Assembly: GCA_945965245.1 (NCBI GenBank)
Contig: CAMFNC010000164.1
Location: 1 to 15,703 of the forward strand
Length of the DNA: 15,703 nt
Direction of reading: 5' to 3'
Source of the DNA: an uncultured Porphyromonas sp.
GTDB taxonomy: Bacteria; Bacteroidota; Bacteroidia; Bacteroidales; Porphyromonadaceae
In this document: positions 7,280 through 15,586 of the stretch, in pieces
Position numbering within the stretch: the stretch's first letter is position 1
Layout: the number at the start of each line of letters is the position of its first letter
Notes under the pieces: generated by a model
What the model saw: the letters and a program-made list of their open reading frames with translations, nothing else
What the model was told of the DNA's origin: nothing
The model's database searches: none
Translations under genes and position numbers: made by a program

Positions 7280-7723
7280 ATGAGAACATCTGTACTGATT
7301 AGCCGGGGGATGATGAGTGCATGGGTATGCGCTCTCGTTCTCTTATTCTCGTCTTGTTCGTTGATGAAATACCAACCTCGGTACTTTGTGACGGGCAATG
7401 GCTCTACGCTCACAGACCTCAAAAAAATCAATGCTCGAATAAATAACATCCAATTGGGCATGAGTCCGCAGCAGGTGCGCCAAATCATGAATGCGCCAGA
7501 GATGCGAAGCTTAATGGAGGATGCAAATGGTGTGTGCATCGAAACATGGAGCTATTCTGTGGTGAAACTCCAAAATCAATACAATGATGTGGTGGAATAC
7601 ATCCTGCGATTCGAGAACGACAAATTGGTTTCGATGGACTCGCACAAATACATCAAACCGGATAAACCGGGCATTTTCGTGCCGGCTCCTTATATCAATT
7701 CTACAACAACTGTAAGTAAATAA
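7280..7723 (+). CDS. BamE/OmlA-like lipoprotein
   Basis: A 147-residue predicted lipoprotein. ATG 7280 is preferred over the in-frame ATG 7241 because it places a normal signal peptide (MRTSVLIS..., hydrophobic core 14-23) directly at the start. The lipobox is LLFSSC with C26 as the lipidated residue. Residues 51-95 look like the SmpA/OmlA/BamE fold: INNIQLGMSPQQV, a predicted helix ending at NAP, then ETWSYSV and later EYILRFENDKL. In proteobacteria BamE belongs to the outer-membrane protein assembly complex. Here only the fold is suggested, and many unrelated small lipoproteins share it. The 12-bp gap to the next gene indicates shared transcription. Confidence 0.75.
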   Translation: MRTSVLISRGMMSAWVCALVLLFSSCSLMKYQPRYFVTGNGSTLTDLKKINARINNIQLGMSPQQVRQIMNAPEMRSLMEDANGVCIETWSYSVVKLQNQYNDVVEYILRFENDKLVSMDSHKYIKPDKPGIFVPAPYINSTTTVSK

Positions 7724-7735
7724 CATAACACGTAT

Positions 7736-9487
7736 ATGCAACCAAACGAAGAGCTATTGAAAGAGGTGCGCCTGAAAGCGCAAGAATGGCTGGGCGAACA
7801 GTATGACGCCGAAACACGGGCAGCCGTGCAAGCCATGTTGGACAATGAAGATGCCACCGAATTGGTGGATTCATTTTATAAAGATTTGGAATTCGGCACC
7901 GGAGGACTGCGCGGTATCATGGGCGCAGGCTCCAACCGCATGAACCGCTATACCGTGGGTGCAGCCACGCAGGGGCTTTCCAATTACCTAAAGCATGAAT
8001 TTGCCGGACAGGACGAAATCAAAGTGGTCATCGGTTATGACTGTCGGAATAACAGTCCGCAATTTGCCGATATAGCCGCTCATATCTTTGCAGCCAACGG
8101 CATCCACGTTTATCTGTTCGATAAACTGCGTCCCACTCCCGAAATTTCATACGCCATTCGCGCATTGGGATGCCAAAGCGGTGTAATGGTTACGGCCTCG
8201 CATAATCCCAAGGAGTATAACGGCTACAAGGCTTATTGGTCAGATGGTGCGCAAATCATCGCTCCGCACGACCGCAATATCATTATTGAGGTAAACAAAA
8301 TCCGCCAAGTAAATGACATCAAATTTGATGGCGATGACAAGTATATCCACATGCTGGGCGAGGAGATGGATGCTCGGTTTATTGAGTCGGTCAAGGGACT
8401 GTCGCTTTCGCCCGAAGCCATCCGCAATCATCACGACATCGGTATCGTATATACACCCATTCACGGTACAGGCGTGGTGATGGTGCCGCGTGCACTGCGT
8501 GCCATTGGTTTTAGCAATATCATCAATGTTCCGGAGCAGGATGTGGTGAGCGGCAACTTCCCCACCGTGGATTCGCCGAACCCCGAAAATCCTGAAGCCA
8601 TGACTTTGGCTCTACGCCGTGCCCAAGAAACCGGTGCACAATTGGTTTTGGCTTCCGACCCCGATGGTGATCGTCTGGGTGTGGGTCTGCGCAATGACCG
8701 TGGCGAAATCACACTGATTAACGGTAACGAAATCTGCATGCTGATGACTTACTACTCCATCATGCGTCGTAAAGAACAGGGCGACCTGCGAGCCAATGAC
8801 TATATGGTTAAAACGATTGTAACCACAGAACTGATTCGTGAGATAGCCGACCGCAATCACGTTACACTGCACGATTGCTATACGGGCTTTAAGTGGATAG
8901 CCGATGTGATTCGTCAAAATGAAGGTAAAAACCGCTATATCGGCGGTGGCGAGGAGAGTTACGGTTTCTTATGGGAAGACTTTATCCGTGACAAGAGCTC
9001 GGTATCGGCATGCTGTATGTTTGCAGAGATGAATGCCTGGGCGTTGGATAAGGGTATTACGCTGTATGAAATGCTTCGTCAGATATACTGTGAATACGGC
9101 GTGTATGGCGAAAAAGGTATCAGTGTGGTGCGTACCGGTAAGTCCGGTGCCGATGAAATAGAGGCTATGATGAAGAACTATCGCAATAATCCCATGCAGA
9201 CCATTGATGGTAGCAAGGTAATCGAACGCAAAGACTTTGCCAAACTCGAAGGTTATGACCTTATTTCCGGCGATGTATTTACTCTGAATATGCCTACGAC
9301 GAGCAACGTATTGCAATTCTTTACAGAAGATGGTACAAAATTGAGCATCCGACCTTCGGGCACGGAACCCAAAATCAAATACTACATCGGAGTGCGTCAG
9401 AAAGCTGTCAATTTGGACGATGTGGCAGAAGCACGCCGCAGATGTGATGAAAAACTGGCTCGCATCTGCAAAGAACTCAATCTTTAA
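7736..9487 (+). CDS. pgm: Phosphoglucomutase/phosphomannomutase (phospho-sugar mutase)
   Basis: A 583-residue cytoplasmic alpha-D-phosphohexomutase that interconverts 1- and 6-phosphates of glucose, possibly also of mannose or pentoses. Domain 1 has the phosphoserine loop TASHNP, with S155 the phosphorylated residue. Domain 2 has the Mg-binding loop DPDGDR (308-313). Domain 3 has the sugar-binding loop GGGEESYGF (403-411). Domain 4 has the phosphate-binding RPSGTEPK (539-546). The N-terminal LEFGTGGLRG (51-60) and the length near 580 place it in the PGM2-like branch. It ends the greA run, followed by a terminator. With ugd it covers the steps on either side of UDP-glucose formation; the enzyme making UDP-glucose is not in the window. 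Exact sugar preference is uncertain. Confidence 0.93.
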   Translation: MQPNEELLKEVRLKAQEWLGEQYDAETRAAVQAMLDNEDATELVDSFYKDLEFGTGGLRGIMGAGSNRMNRYTVGAATQGLSNYLKHEFAGQDEIKVVIGYDCRNNSPQFADIAAHIFAANGIHVYLFDKLRPTPEISYAIRALGCQSGVMVTASHNPKEYNGYKAYWSDGAQIIAPHDRNIIIEVNKIRQVNDIKFDGDDKYIHMLGEEMDARFIESVKGLSLSPEAIRNHHDIGIVYTPIHGTGVVMVPRALRAIGFSNIINVPEQDVVSGNFPTVDSPNPENPEAMTLALRRAQETGAQLVLASDPDGDRLGVGLRNDRGEITLINGNEICMLMTYYSIMRRKEQGDLRANDYMVKTIVTTELIREIADRNHVTLHDCYTGFKWIADVIRQNEGKNRYIGGGEESYGFLWEDFIRDKSSVSACCMFAEMNAWALDKGITLYEMLRQIYCEYGVYGEKGISVVRTGKSGADEIEAMMKNYRNNPMQTIDGSKVIERKDFAKLEGYDLISGDVFTLNMPTTSNVLQFFTEDGTKLSIRPSGTEPKIKYYIGVRQKAVNLDDVAEARRRCDEKLARICKELNL

Positions 9488-9498
9488 AATATTTATAG

Positions 9499-9545
9499 GT
9501 GTCTGCACAACCCTTTGATATAGGGTGGCAGACACTTTTTTCTTT
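9499..9545 (+). terminator. Intrinsic terminator after pgm
   Basis: A perfect 8-bp stem GTGTCTGC (9499-9506) with GCAGACAC (9528-9535) has an inner stem ACCCT (9510-9514) with AGGGT (9522-9526). TTTTTTCTTT follows. It starts 11 bp after the pgm stop and ends about 10 bp before the next start codon. Confidence 0.85.
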
Positions 9546-9555
9546 ATATACATTT

Positions 9556-11049
9556 ATGGAAGACAATTTGGTCCAAACGCCCCCGGAAGACTTCGAGATG
9601 GTAGCCAAAACACTCTTTGGACTGGAAGAGGTGCTGGCAGAAGAATTGCGTGATTTGGGCGCACGCGACATCGAAATCGGACGACGTATGGTCAGTTTCC
9701 GAGGTGATAAAGAAATGCTCTACCGTGCCAATCTGCATCTGCGCACGGCACTGCGCGTGCTCAAACCCATTCATACCTTCCGAGCCACAGAACCCGATGC
9801 CATTTACGAACAGCTCAAACGCTTTGATTGGACCAAGGTAATGACCTCGTCCACCACCTTTGCCATAGACAGCGTGGTGTATTCCGAGCACTTTACACAT
9901 AGTGCTTTTGTGGGTTACCGTGCCAAGGATGCCATTGTGGATTTCTTTATGGAGCGCGAGGGCATACGCCCTTCGGTACGACTCAATAATCCTACCTTGT
10001 ATATAAACCTGCATATCTCGCACGACCAAGTTACGTTATCGTTGGATAGCTCCGGTGAGAGTCTGCACAAACGTGGTTATCGCGTGGCACAGACACCTGC
10101 CCCGCTCAATGAGGTATTGGCTGCCGGTATTCTGCTCAAGGCTGGTTGGAAAGGACAATGTGACTTGCTGGATCCCATGTGTGGTTCGGGCACATTTCTC
10201 ATCGAAGCTGCTCTGATAGCCACCGGAACGGCTCCGGGACTATGCCGCAAAAGTTTTGCTTTTGAACAGTGGCAGGACTTTGATGCCGAACTGTTTAACC
10301 GCGTTTACAATGACGATAGTCGTGAGCACGACTTCGAACATTGCATCTATGGCTCGGATATTTTGCACGAAGCCATTCGTGCAGCTGAATCCAATGTGAA
10401 GCAATCCGGCATGGGCAAATATATCAATTTGAAAGTCACTCCCCTCCAAGAACGTGAAGCTGCCACCGGAGCTATGCTTATAGTGATGAATCCACCTTAT
10501 GGCGAACGTCTGAAATTGGACGAAGCCGAAACGGTTTATAGTATGATTGGGGCACAATTGAAACACAATTATGCTGGTAGCCAAGCGTGGGTATTGGGCT
10601 ATAAGACCGAACACCTCGAAGCCATCGGACTGAAACACTCCACACGTGAAAAGGTGATGAACGGAGCTTTGGAATGCGAATTGCGTGCATACGACCTTTT
10701 TGCCGGTAAGCATAAAGAATATAAGGCACAGGGTGAGCGTCCGGAGCAAGAACACAAATCTTTTCAACGAGAAAAAGAGAAACATAAGCCTTTCCGAAAA
10801 GAGGGTGGTGAACGCAGACCCTTCCGCAGAGAAAAGGGTGAGCGCCAGTCTTTCCGAAAAGAGAATTTCGATGATCCGGATTTTAGGAAGAGAAAAGACT
10901 CACGAGATGAACGATTTGAACGTAAAAAACCGGCTCCAAAAGCAGGTGGACTTTGGCCAAAAGATCGATTCAGAAAGATCGAAGATCGCAATAAAACCCG
11001 CTTTCAAGTATTCAGAGCCGACGAAGATAAAACCACAAATAAAGATTAA
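9556..11049 (+). CDS. THUMP-domain 23S rRNA guanine-N2 methyltransferase (RlmL-like)
   Basis: A 497-residue cytoplasmic protein combining an RNA-binding THUMP region (about 15-165) with a Rossmann S-adenosylmethionine-dependent methyltransferase (about 175-384). Motif I is DPMCGSGTF (206-214) and the catalytic motif IV is NPPYGERL (312-319); GSDI (266-269) is the acidic SAM contact. This matches the RlmL half of E. coli RlmKL, which makes m2G in 23S rRNA; the second (RlmK) half is absent. The exact target base is inferred. Residues 384-497 form a basic tail with five 10-residue repeats. ATG 9556 is chosen because the MEDNL start lies just ahead of the conserved FEMVAKT segment; GTG 9499 falls inside the terminator, and ATG 9598 is an alternative. 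It is followed by ptpA after 10 bp. Confidence 0.88.
   Translation: MEDNLVQTPPEDFEMVAKTLFGLEEVLAEELRDLGARDIEIGRRMVSFRGDKEMLYRANLHLRTALRVLKPIHTFRATEPDAIYEQLKRFDWTKVMTSSTTFAIDSVVYSEHFTHSAFVGYRAKDAIVDFFMEREGIRPSVRLNNPTLYINLHISHDQVTLSLDSSGESLHKRGYRVAQTPAPLNEVLAAGILLKAGWKGQCDLLDPMCGSGTFLIEAALIATGTAPGLCRKSFAFEQWQDFDAELFNRVYNDDSREHDFEHCIYGSDILHEAIRAAESNVKQSGMGKYINLKVTPLQEREAATGAMLIVMNPPYGERLKLDEAETVYSMIGAQLKHNYAGSQAWVLGYKTEHLEAIGLKHSTREKVMNGALECELRAYDLFAGKHKEYKAQGERPEQEHKSFQREKEKHKPFRKEGGERRPFRREKGERQSFRKENFDDPDFRKRKDSRDERFERKKPAPKAGGLWPKDRFRKIEDRNKTRFQVFRADEDKTTNKD
10756..10905 (+). repeat. In-frame 30-bp repeats encoding a basic tail
   Basis: Five consecutive 10-residue units occupy residues 401-450 of the methyltransferase, each with an aromatic third residue followed by basic residues: KSFQREKEKH, KPFRKEGGER, RPFRREKGER, QSFRKENFDD and PDFRKRKDSR. 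At DNA level CTTTCCGAAAAGAG recurs 60 bp apart near 10791 and 10851. The unit number may vary between strains through slippage or recombination. Confidence 0.8.
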
Positions 11050-11059
11050 CAGCTAACCA

Positions 11060-13246
11060 ATGAAAAAGAACGTAAAAATCCTAATTCTACTTTGCACCTT
11101 GATAGGAGCCTCACTGCACATGAATGCACAAGAAAAAAAAGATCGTCGCGTCTATACACTAGAAGAGTGCATTCCCGGTGGGCGTGATTTTTATAAGACC
11201 TACCCGGCCTATCTGTCCCAAATGCAGTGGCTGGGAAATCAATATGTTTATGCCAAGGGGGCTACACTGATGGGCGGAAGCATGGGCAAAGCCGTTAAGG
11301 AAACCCCGGTGATGAGCGCGGCGGATATCAACGCGTTTTTGCCCACAGAACATAAATTACCCCGCACGGATTACTTTCCCGGTCTGGATATGGTGGATGC
11401 CAAGAGTGGTATCGCTATGATAACGTTGCCCAAAGCCACTTGTCTGGTCAATCTGACAGAGCGCAAGACCTTGGCAGTATTTCCTCATATAGCCCAAGTG
11501 GCAGCTTCGGAGTGGAATGCCAAGCACACAATGCGTGCCCTGGTTATCAATCATAACATCCGTCTTCAAGCTGCCAATCAGACCGAAAAAGAACTGACTG
11601 TCGTGACGAAAGATGGTAACGAAGCTCTGGTCTATGGCGAGTCTGTTCACCAGCGCGAATTTGGTATTGAAAGTGGGCTTTTCTGGAGTCCTGATGGCCA
11701 AAAACTGGCATTCTATCGCATGGATCAAAGTATGGTGGAGCCTTATCCCATAGTAAATGTTCGCCTGCGCAAGGCTGCTACCGAACCCATTCGTTATCCT
11801 ATGGCAGGTATGCCCAGTCATCACGTTACCGTGGGTATATATGATGTGGCTTCCGGTCAGACTGTTTATCTGAAAACAGGCGAACCGAAAGAGAAATTCC
11901 TGACCAATCTGAGCTGGAACCCCGATGGCAAAACGCTTTACATTGCCGAGGTCAATCGCGCCCAGACCGATAGCGAACTGAAAGCATACGATGCTGCTAC
12001 CGGCGAATGCACCCAAACGCTCTTTATCGAGCATGATGATAAATACATCGAGCCGCAGCACGGTATGGTTTTTGTGCCCGGTAAGTCTGACCAATTTATT
12101 TGGCAGAGCCGTCGCGATGGTTGGAGCCACCTCTACCTCTACCGAACCAATGGCAAACTTATTCGCCAAATCACACATGGCGATTGGGAGGTTATGGATT
12201 TGCTTGGCTTCGATGCTTCAGCCAAAAAAATATTTTTCACTTCCACGGCAGCTTCACCCCTCCAACGCCGATTGTATGCCGTGGATCTTACGGGCAAGAA
12301 CTTCCGGGATTTGACTCCTGAAAAAGGTGTTCACCGTCCACAGCTCTCGCCGGATAGAAAATTCTTTATTGACCAGATGCAATCTCCCACGGTGCCCCGC
12401 CGCTATGATTTGCGCAGTACCGATGGCAAGCAAAGCTTAACGCTATTCACCGCACCCAATCCCGATGAAGATTACGATATGCCAGAAATCGAAACCGGTA
12501 CGCTGACGGCCAACGATGGCAAAACTCCACTGCACTACATGATGGTTAAACCCCTCGATATGGAGCCGGGCAAGAAATACCCCGTTATCGTGTATGTGTA
12601 TGGAGGTCCTCACGCCCAAATGCTGAGCGAAGGATGGCATAGCGGAGCCAGTGGATGGGATCTCTATCAGGCGCAACATGGCTATGTAATTTTCACCTTG
12701 GATAACCGCGGTTCTGCCAATCGGGGCGCAGCCTTCGAACAAGCTATTCACCGCCGTGTGGGTGAAGTGGAGATGCAAGACCAAATGACCGGCGTGGAAT
12801 ATCTGAAATCACTGCCCTTTGTGGATGCAGACCGCATTGGAGTGCATGGCTGGAGCTATGGCGGTTTTATGACCACCAATCTGATGCTTACCCATCCCGA
12901 TGTATTTAAGGTGGGTGTGGCAGGCGGTCCCGTAATCGACTGGAGTTTGTATGAAATCATGTATGGTGAGCGCTATATGGATACACCTCAGGAAAACCCC
13001 GAGGGCTATAAAAACGCTAATCTACTGCTGCGCGCCGGTAATTTGAAGGGTCGCCTTTTGCAAATTCATGGCGACATAGATCCGGTGGTGGTTTGGCAGC
13101 ACAGTTTACTCTTCCAGCAAGCCTGCGTACGCAATAATACCTATCCGGATTACTTTATTTATCCAGGTCACGAACACAACGTGATGGGACATGACCGTGT
13201 GCACTTGCATGAAAAAATCAATCGTTATTTCAGAGATTACTTATGA
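11060..13246 (+). CDS. ptpA: Prolyl tripeptidyl peptidase, S9B family
   Basis: A 728-residue exported serine peptidase that removes Xaa-Xaa-Pro tripeptides from peptide N-termini. A signal peptide (MKKNVKILILLCTLIGASLH) ends at MNA, with cleavage near residue 23. Residues about 45-480 form the beta-propeller, with QREFGIE (E200 probably contacting the substrate amino group). The alpha/beta-hydrolase domain follows. S599 lies in GWSYGG, D674 in HGDIDPVVVW and H706 in GHEHNV. Spacing of this triad (75 and 32) equals that of P. gingivalis PtpA. Like PtpA, as I recall it, and unlike dipeptidyl peptidase IV, it has DPVVVWQHS in place of DDNVHFQ, and YEIMYGERY carries E632, matching PtpA E636. This makes PtpA more likely than DPP-IV. 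Its stop overlaps the purD start. Confidence 0.9.
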   Translation: MKKNVKILILLCTLIGASLHMNAQEKKDRRVYTLEECIPGGRDFYKTYPAYLSQMQWLGNQYVYAKGATLMGGSMGKAVKETPVMSAADINAFLPTEHKLPRTDYFPGLDMVDAKSGIAMITLPKATCLVNLTERKTLAVFPHIAQVAASEWNAKHTMRALVINHNIRLQAANQTEKELTVVTKDGNEALVYGESVHQREFGIESGLFWSPDGQKLAFYRMDQSMVEPYPIVNVRLRKAATEPIRYPMAGMPSHHVTVGIYDVASGQTVYLKTGEPKEKFLTNLSWNPDGKTLYIAEVNRAQTDSELKAYDAATGECTQTLFIEHDDKYIEPQHGMVFVPGKSDQFIWQSRRDGWSHLYLYRTNGKLIRQITHGDWEVMDLLGFDASAKKIFFTSTAASPLQRRLYAVDLTGKNFRDLTPEKGVHRPQLSPDRKFFIDQMQSPTVPRRYDLRSTDGKQSLTLFTAPNPDEDYDMPEIETGTLTANDGKTPLHYMMVKPLDMEPGKKYPVIVYVYGGPHAQMLSEGWHSGASGWDLYQAQHGYVIFTLDNRGSANRGAAFEQAIHRRVGEVEMQDQMTGVEYLKSLPFVDADRIGVHGWSYGGFMTTNLMLTHPDVFKVGVAGGPVIDWSLYEIMYGERYMDTPQENPEGYKNANLLLRAGNLKGRLLQIHGDIDPVVVWQHSLLFQQACVRNNTYPDYFIYPGHEHNVMGHDRVHLHEKINRYFRDYL

Positions 13247-14526
13247 AAATACTCCTATTAGGTTCCGGAGGACGCGAGCATGCCTTGGCTTGGCAGATAG
13301 CACGCAGCGAACAGACCGAACAACTCTTTATAGCCCCCGGTAATCCGGGTATGGAGTCCTTGGGCACAGTGCTTCCGCACATGGGAGTGAATGATTTTGA
13401 AGACATCAAGCGCTTTGTCATCGAAGAGCAAATCGAGCTTTTGGTGGTGGGGCCGGAGGAGCCTTTGGTAAAAGGACTGGTGGATTTTCTGCACGACAGT
13501 TCGGAGTTGAGGCATCTGCCCATTGTGGGGCCGAATGCTTCCGGGGCACAATTGGAAGGGAGCAAGGATTGGAGCAAGGCTTTTATGCAGCGATACAACA
13601 TCCCTACCGCCCGATATGCCACTTTTACGGCCGATACGCGTGCCGATGCTCACAGTTTCCTTGCCTCACTTCGTCCTCCCTATGTGCTCAAAGCTGATGG
13701 GCTGGCAGCAGGCAAAGGCGTAATCATTGTGCCCACGCTGTCCGAAGCGCAGACCGAATTGGACGAGATGCTCGACGGTCGCTTTGCCTCGGTCGGAGCC
13801 AAAGTTCTCATCGAAGAATTTCTCTCCGGCATTGAGTGTTCGGTATTCGTGGCCACAGATGGGCATGACTATCGCATCCTGCCGGTGGCCAAAGATTACA
13901 AGCGTATAGGCGATGGCGATACCGGCCCCAATACCGGTGGTATGGGAGCCGTATCACCCGTACCTTTTGCAGACGAAACCTTCATGAGCAAGGTAGAGGA
14001 ACGCATCGTGCGCCCCACCCTTAGCGGATTGCGTCGCGAACATATCGACTACCGCGGATTTATTTTCGTGGGATTGATGAATGTAGGTGGCGAACCCTAT
14101 GTGATAGAATATAATTGTCGTATGGGTGACCCCGAAACCGAAGTGGTAATGCTGCGCATCCAAAGCGATTTTGTGGAGTTGCTCCACCGCATGGCCATCG
14201 GTTGGTTGGGTGACTACCAACTGCACACAGACCCGCGTGTCGCTGCCACTGTGATATTGGTATCCAAAGGCTATCCCGGTAATTATCCTAAAGGTTTGCC
14301 CATCACATTGCCCTCCGAAGGAACAGATACCATACTCTTCCATGCCGGTACCAAATATACAGAAGACGGTCGATTGGTTACCAATGGCGGACGTGTTTTG
14401 GCCGTGACCAGCTATGGCAGTACCCGCGAGGCAGCCCTCCGGCGTAGCTATACCGTGGCTTCACAGATTCTTTTTGAAGGGAAGAACTATCGTCACGACA
14501 TCGGACATGATTTAGAGAATATATAA
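13243..14526 (+). CDS. purD: Phosphoribosylamine-glycine ligase (GAR synthetase)
   Basis: A 427-residue cytoplasmic ATP-grasp enzyme that joins glycine to 5-phosphoribosylamine, the second step of de novo purine synthesis. The N-terminus has the phosphate loop GSGGREHALAW (7-17) and PGNPGM (32-37). VVGPEEPLVKG (68-78) is conserved. The ATP-grasp region shows LKADGLAAGKGV (149-160), EEFLSGIECSVF (191-202), AKDYKRIGDGDTGPNTGGMGA (216-236, key residues D218, K220 and the glycine-rich GPNTGGMG) and NCRMGDPETE near residue 295. Length is normal. The ATG shares four bases (ATGA) with the ptpA stop, so translation is probably coupled. No link of function to the peptidase is apparent. Confidence 0.95.
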   Translation: MKILLLGSGGREHALAWQIARSEQTEQLFIAPGNPGMESLGTVLPHMGVNDFEDIKRFVIEEQIELLVVGPEEPLVKGLVDFLHDSSELRHLPIVGPNASGAQLEGSKDWSKAFMQRYNIPTARYATFTADTRADAHSFLASLRPPYVLKADGLAAGKGVIIVPTLSEAQTELDEMLDGRFASVGAKVLIEEFLSGIECSVFVATDGHDYRILPVAKDYKRIGDGDTGPNTGGMGAVSPVPFADETFMSKVEERIVRPTLSGLRREHIDYRGFIFVGLMNVGGEPYVIEYNCRMGDPETEVVMLRIQSDFVELLHRMAIGWLGDYQLHTDPRVAATVILVSKGYPGNYPKGLPITLPSEGTDTILFHAGTKYTEDGRLVTNGGRVLAVTSYGSTREAALRRSYTVASQILFEGKNYRHDIGHDLENI

Positions 14527-14550
14527 TCAAGAATATCCCATACCACCATT

Positions 14551-15543
14551 ATGTTTGGCAGACGAACCAATTCGCTTTATACCAATCCTGCACACCGATT
14601 GCGTGGCTTGCCATTTTTGAGCTGGATTATCGCATTAGGCATTCTCGGCCTGCGTTCCTATCTCATGCCCGAAGCCATAGACTCGCATCCCGATGATGCA
14701 CGATTGCTCTTTACGCCTTGGCATCCCTGGGTGCGGGCGACACTTTGGATAGCCTTTGCCGTGAGCACCTATATGCTGTCGCTACGCTATGTGCTGCTGT
14801 CGCCTCCGTCACGCCGATTGGCACTGTATGTGCAGCCGTTGCTTTTGCTCTGTCTGCCGGGTTCGTTGGCGCAAACAGCCTGTTTGTTGCTCTCCATTCT
14901 GATAGTATCCACTTTATTCGATTTGTATCAGAATCCGCAAGGTGCATTGCCGGCTTTCCACAACGGACTCATATTGGGAATAGCCGTATTGCTCTCGCCC
15001 TCCATTATCTATTCGCTGGTCACGGTACCCTTTTTGTTCTATCTGCTTCGCTGTCTCTCGTGGCGCAATTTGGGAGCTTGGTTTGTGGGATTGATAACCG
15101 TGCCGTTTCTTGTGTTGCCTCCCCTCATTGTTTTATCTCCATTGGGTATGGGCACTATGTGGATGCAATATTTCATGGCGAGCATATCGCCCGATTGGCT
15201 CTGGTTGCATTTCCCTTGGCAGGGCTCTTGGTGGCATTATGCTCCGGCATTGCCCATTCTGCTTTATCTGATATCCATCCCTGCGCTGCGTGCCAATTAT
15301 CTGGACGATAAACTCAGTACCCGGGTGCGTATGACGGCCCTCAGTCTGCTTGCCTTTTTCTTCCTATTGCTTTCCGTTGTCAGTGGCGGTTCTTATAATG
15401 GATATTTCATGCTCATCGCCCTATCGGTGAGCATGTTGTCTGGGCTTATGCTCTCGCATCTGCGTGGGCGAGCCTTGCCTATAGCCTTGCTGTTTATCAC
15501 GGCAGCCGCCGTCTTCTTCGGCATCGGACCCGTGTTTTCATGA
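14551..15543 (+). CDS. Polytopic membrane protein of unknown function
   Basis: A 330-residue integral membrane protein with around ten hydrophobic segments, near residues 21-38, 62-80, 89-103, 109-126, 138-154, 155-168, 175-198, 229-246, 262-279, 283-302 and 308-326. Polar loops are short. The segment WRNLGAWFVG and the following VPF recall small Bacteroidetes multi-pass proteins of the DUF6427 type, but I am not certain. No catalytic motif is visible. It starts 24 bp after purD with no terminator between and is the last gene of this run. Leucine-rich composition makes detailed assignment by eye unreliable. Confidence 0.8.
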   Translation: MFGRRTNSLYTNPAHRLRGLPFLSWIIALGILGLRSYLMPEAIDSHPDDARLLFTPWHPWVRATLWIAFAVSTYMLSLRYVLLSPPSRRLALYVQPLLLLCLPGSLAQTACLLLSILIVSTLFDLYQNPQGALPAFHNGLILGIAVLLSPSIIYSLVTVPFLFYLLRCLSWRNLGAWFVGLITVPFLVLPPLIVLSPLGMGTMWMQYFMASISPDWLWLHFPWQGSWWHYAPALPILLYLISIPALRANYLDDKLSTRVRMTALSLLAFFFLLLSVVSGGSYNGYFMLIALSVSMLSGLMLSHLRGRALPIALLFITAAAVFFGIGPVFS

Positions 15544-15586
15544 ATAATGGCAAACATTCCATAATGCCGGGTGGGTATACGAGCGA

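Noticed and set aside
11357..12178. A 273-codon - strand open frame inside ptpA
   Set aside because: It is long, but wholly antisense to a clearly conserved peptidase; codon bias of the sense gene explains it.
14718..15311. A 197-codon + strand open frame overlapping the membrane protein gene
   Set aside because: It is an alternative frame; the chosen frame covers 330 codons with regular membrane segments, directly follows purD and leaves no gap.
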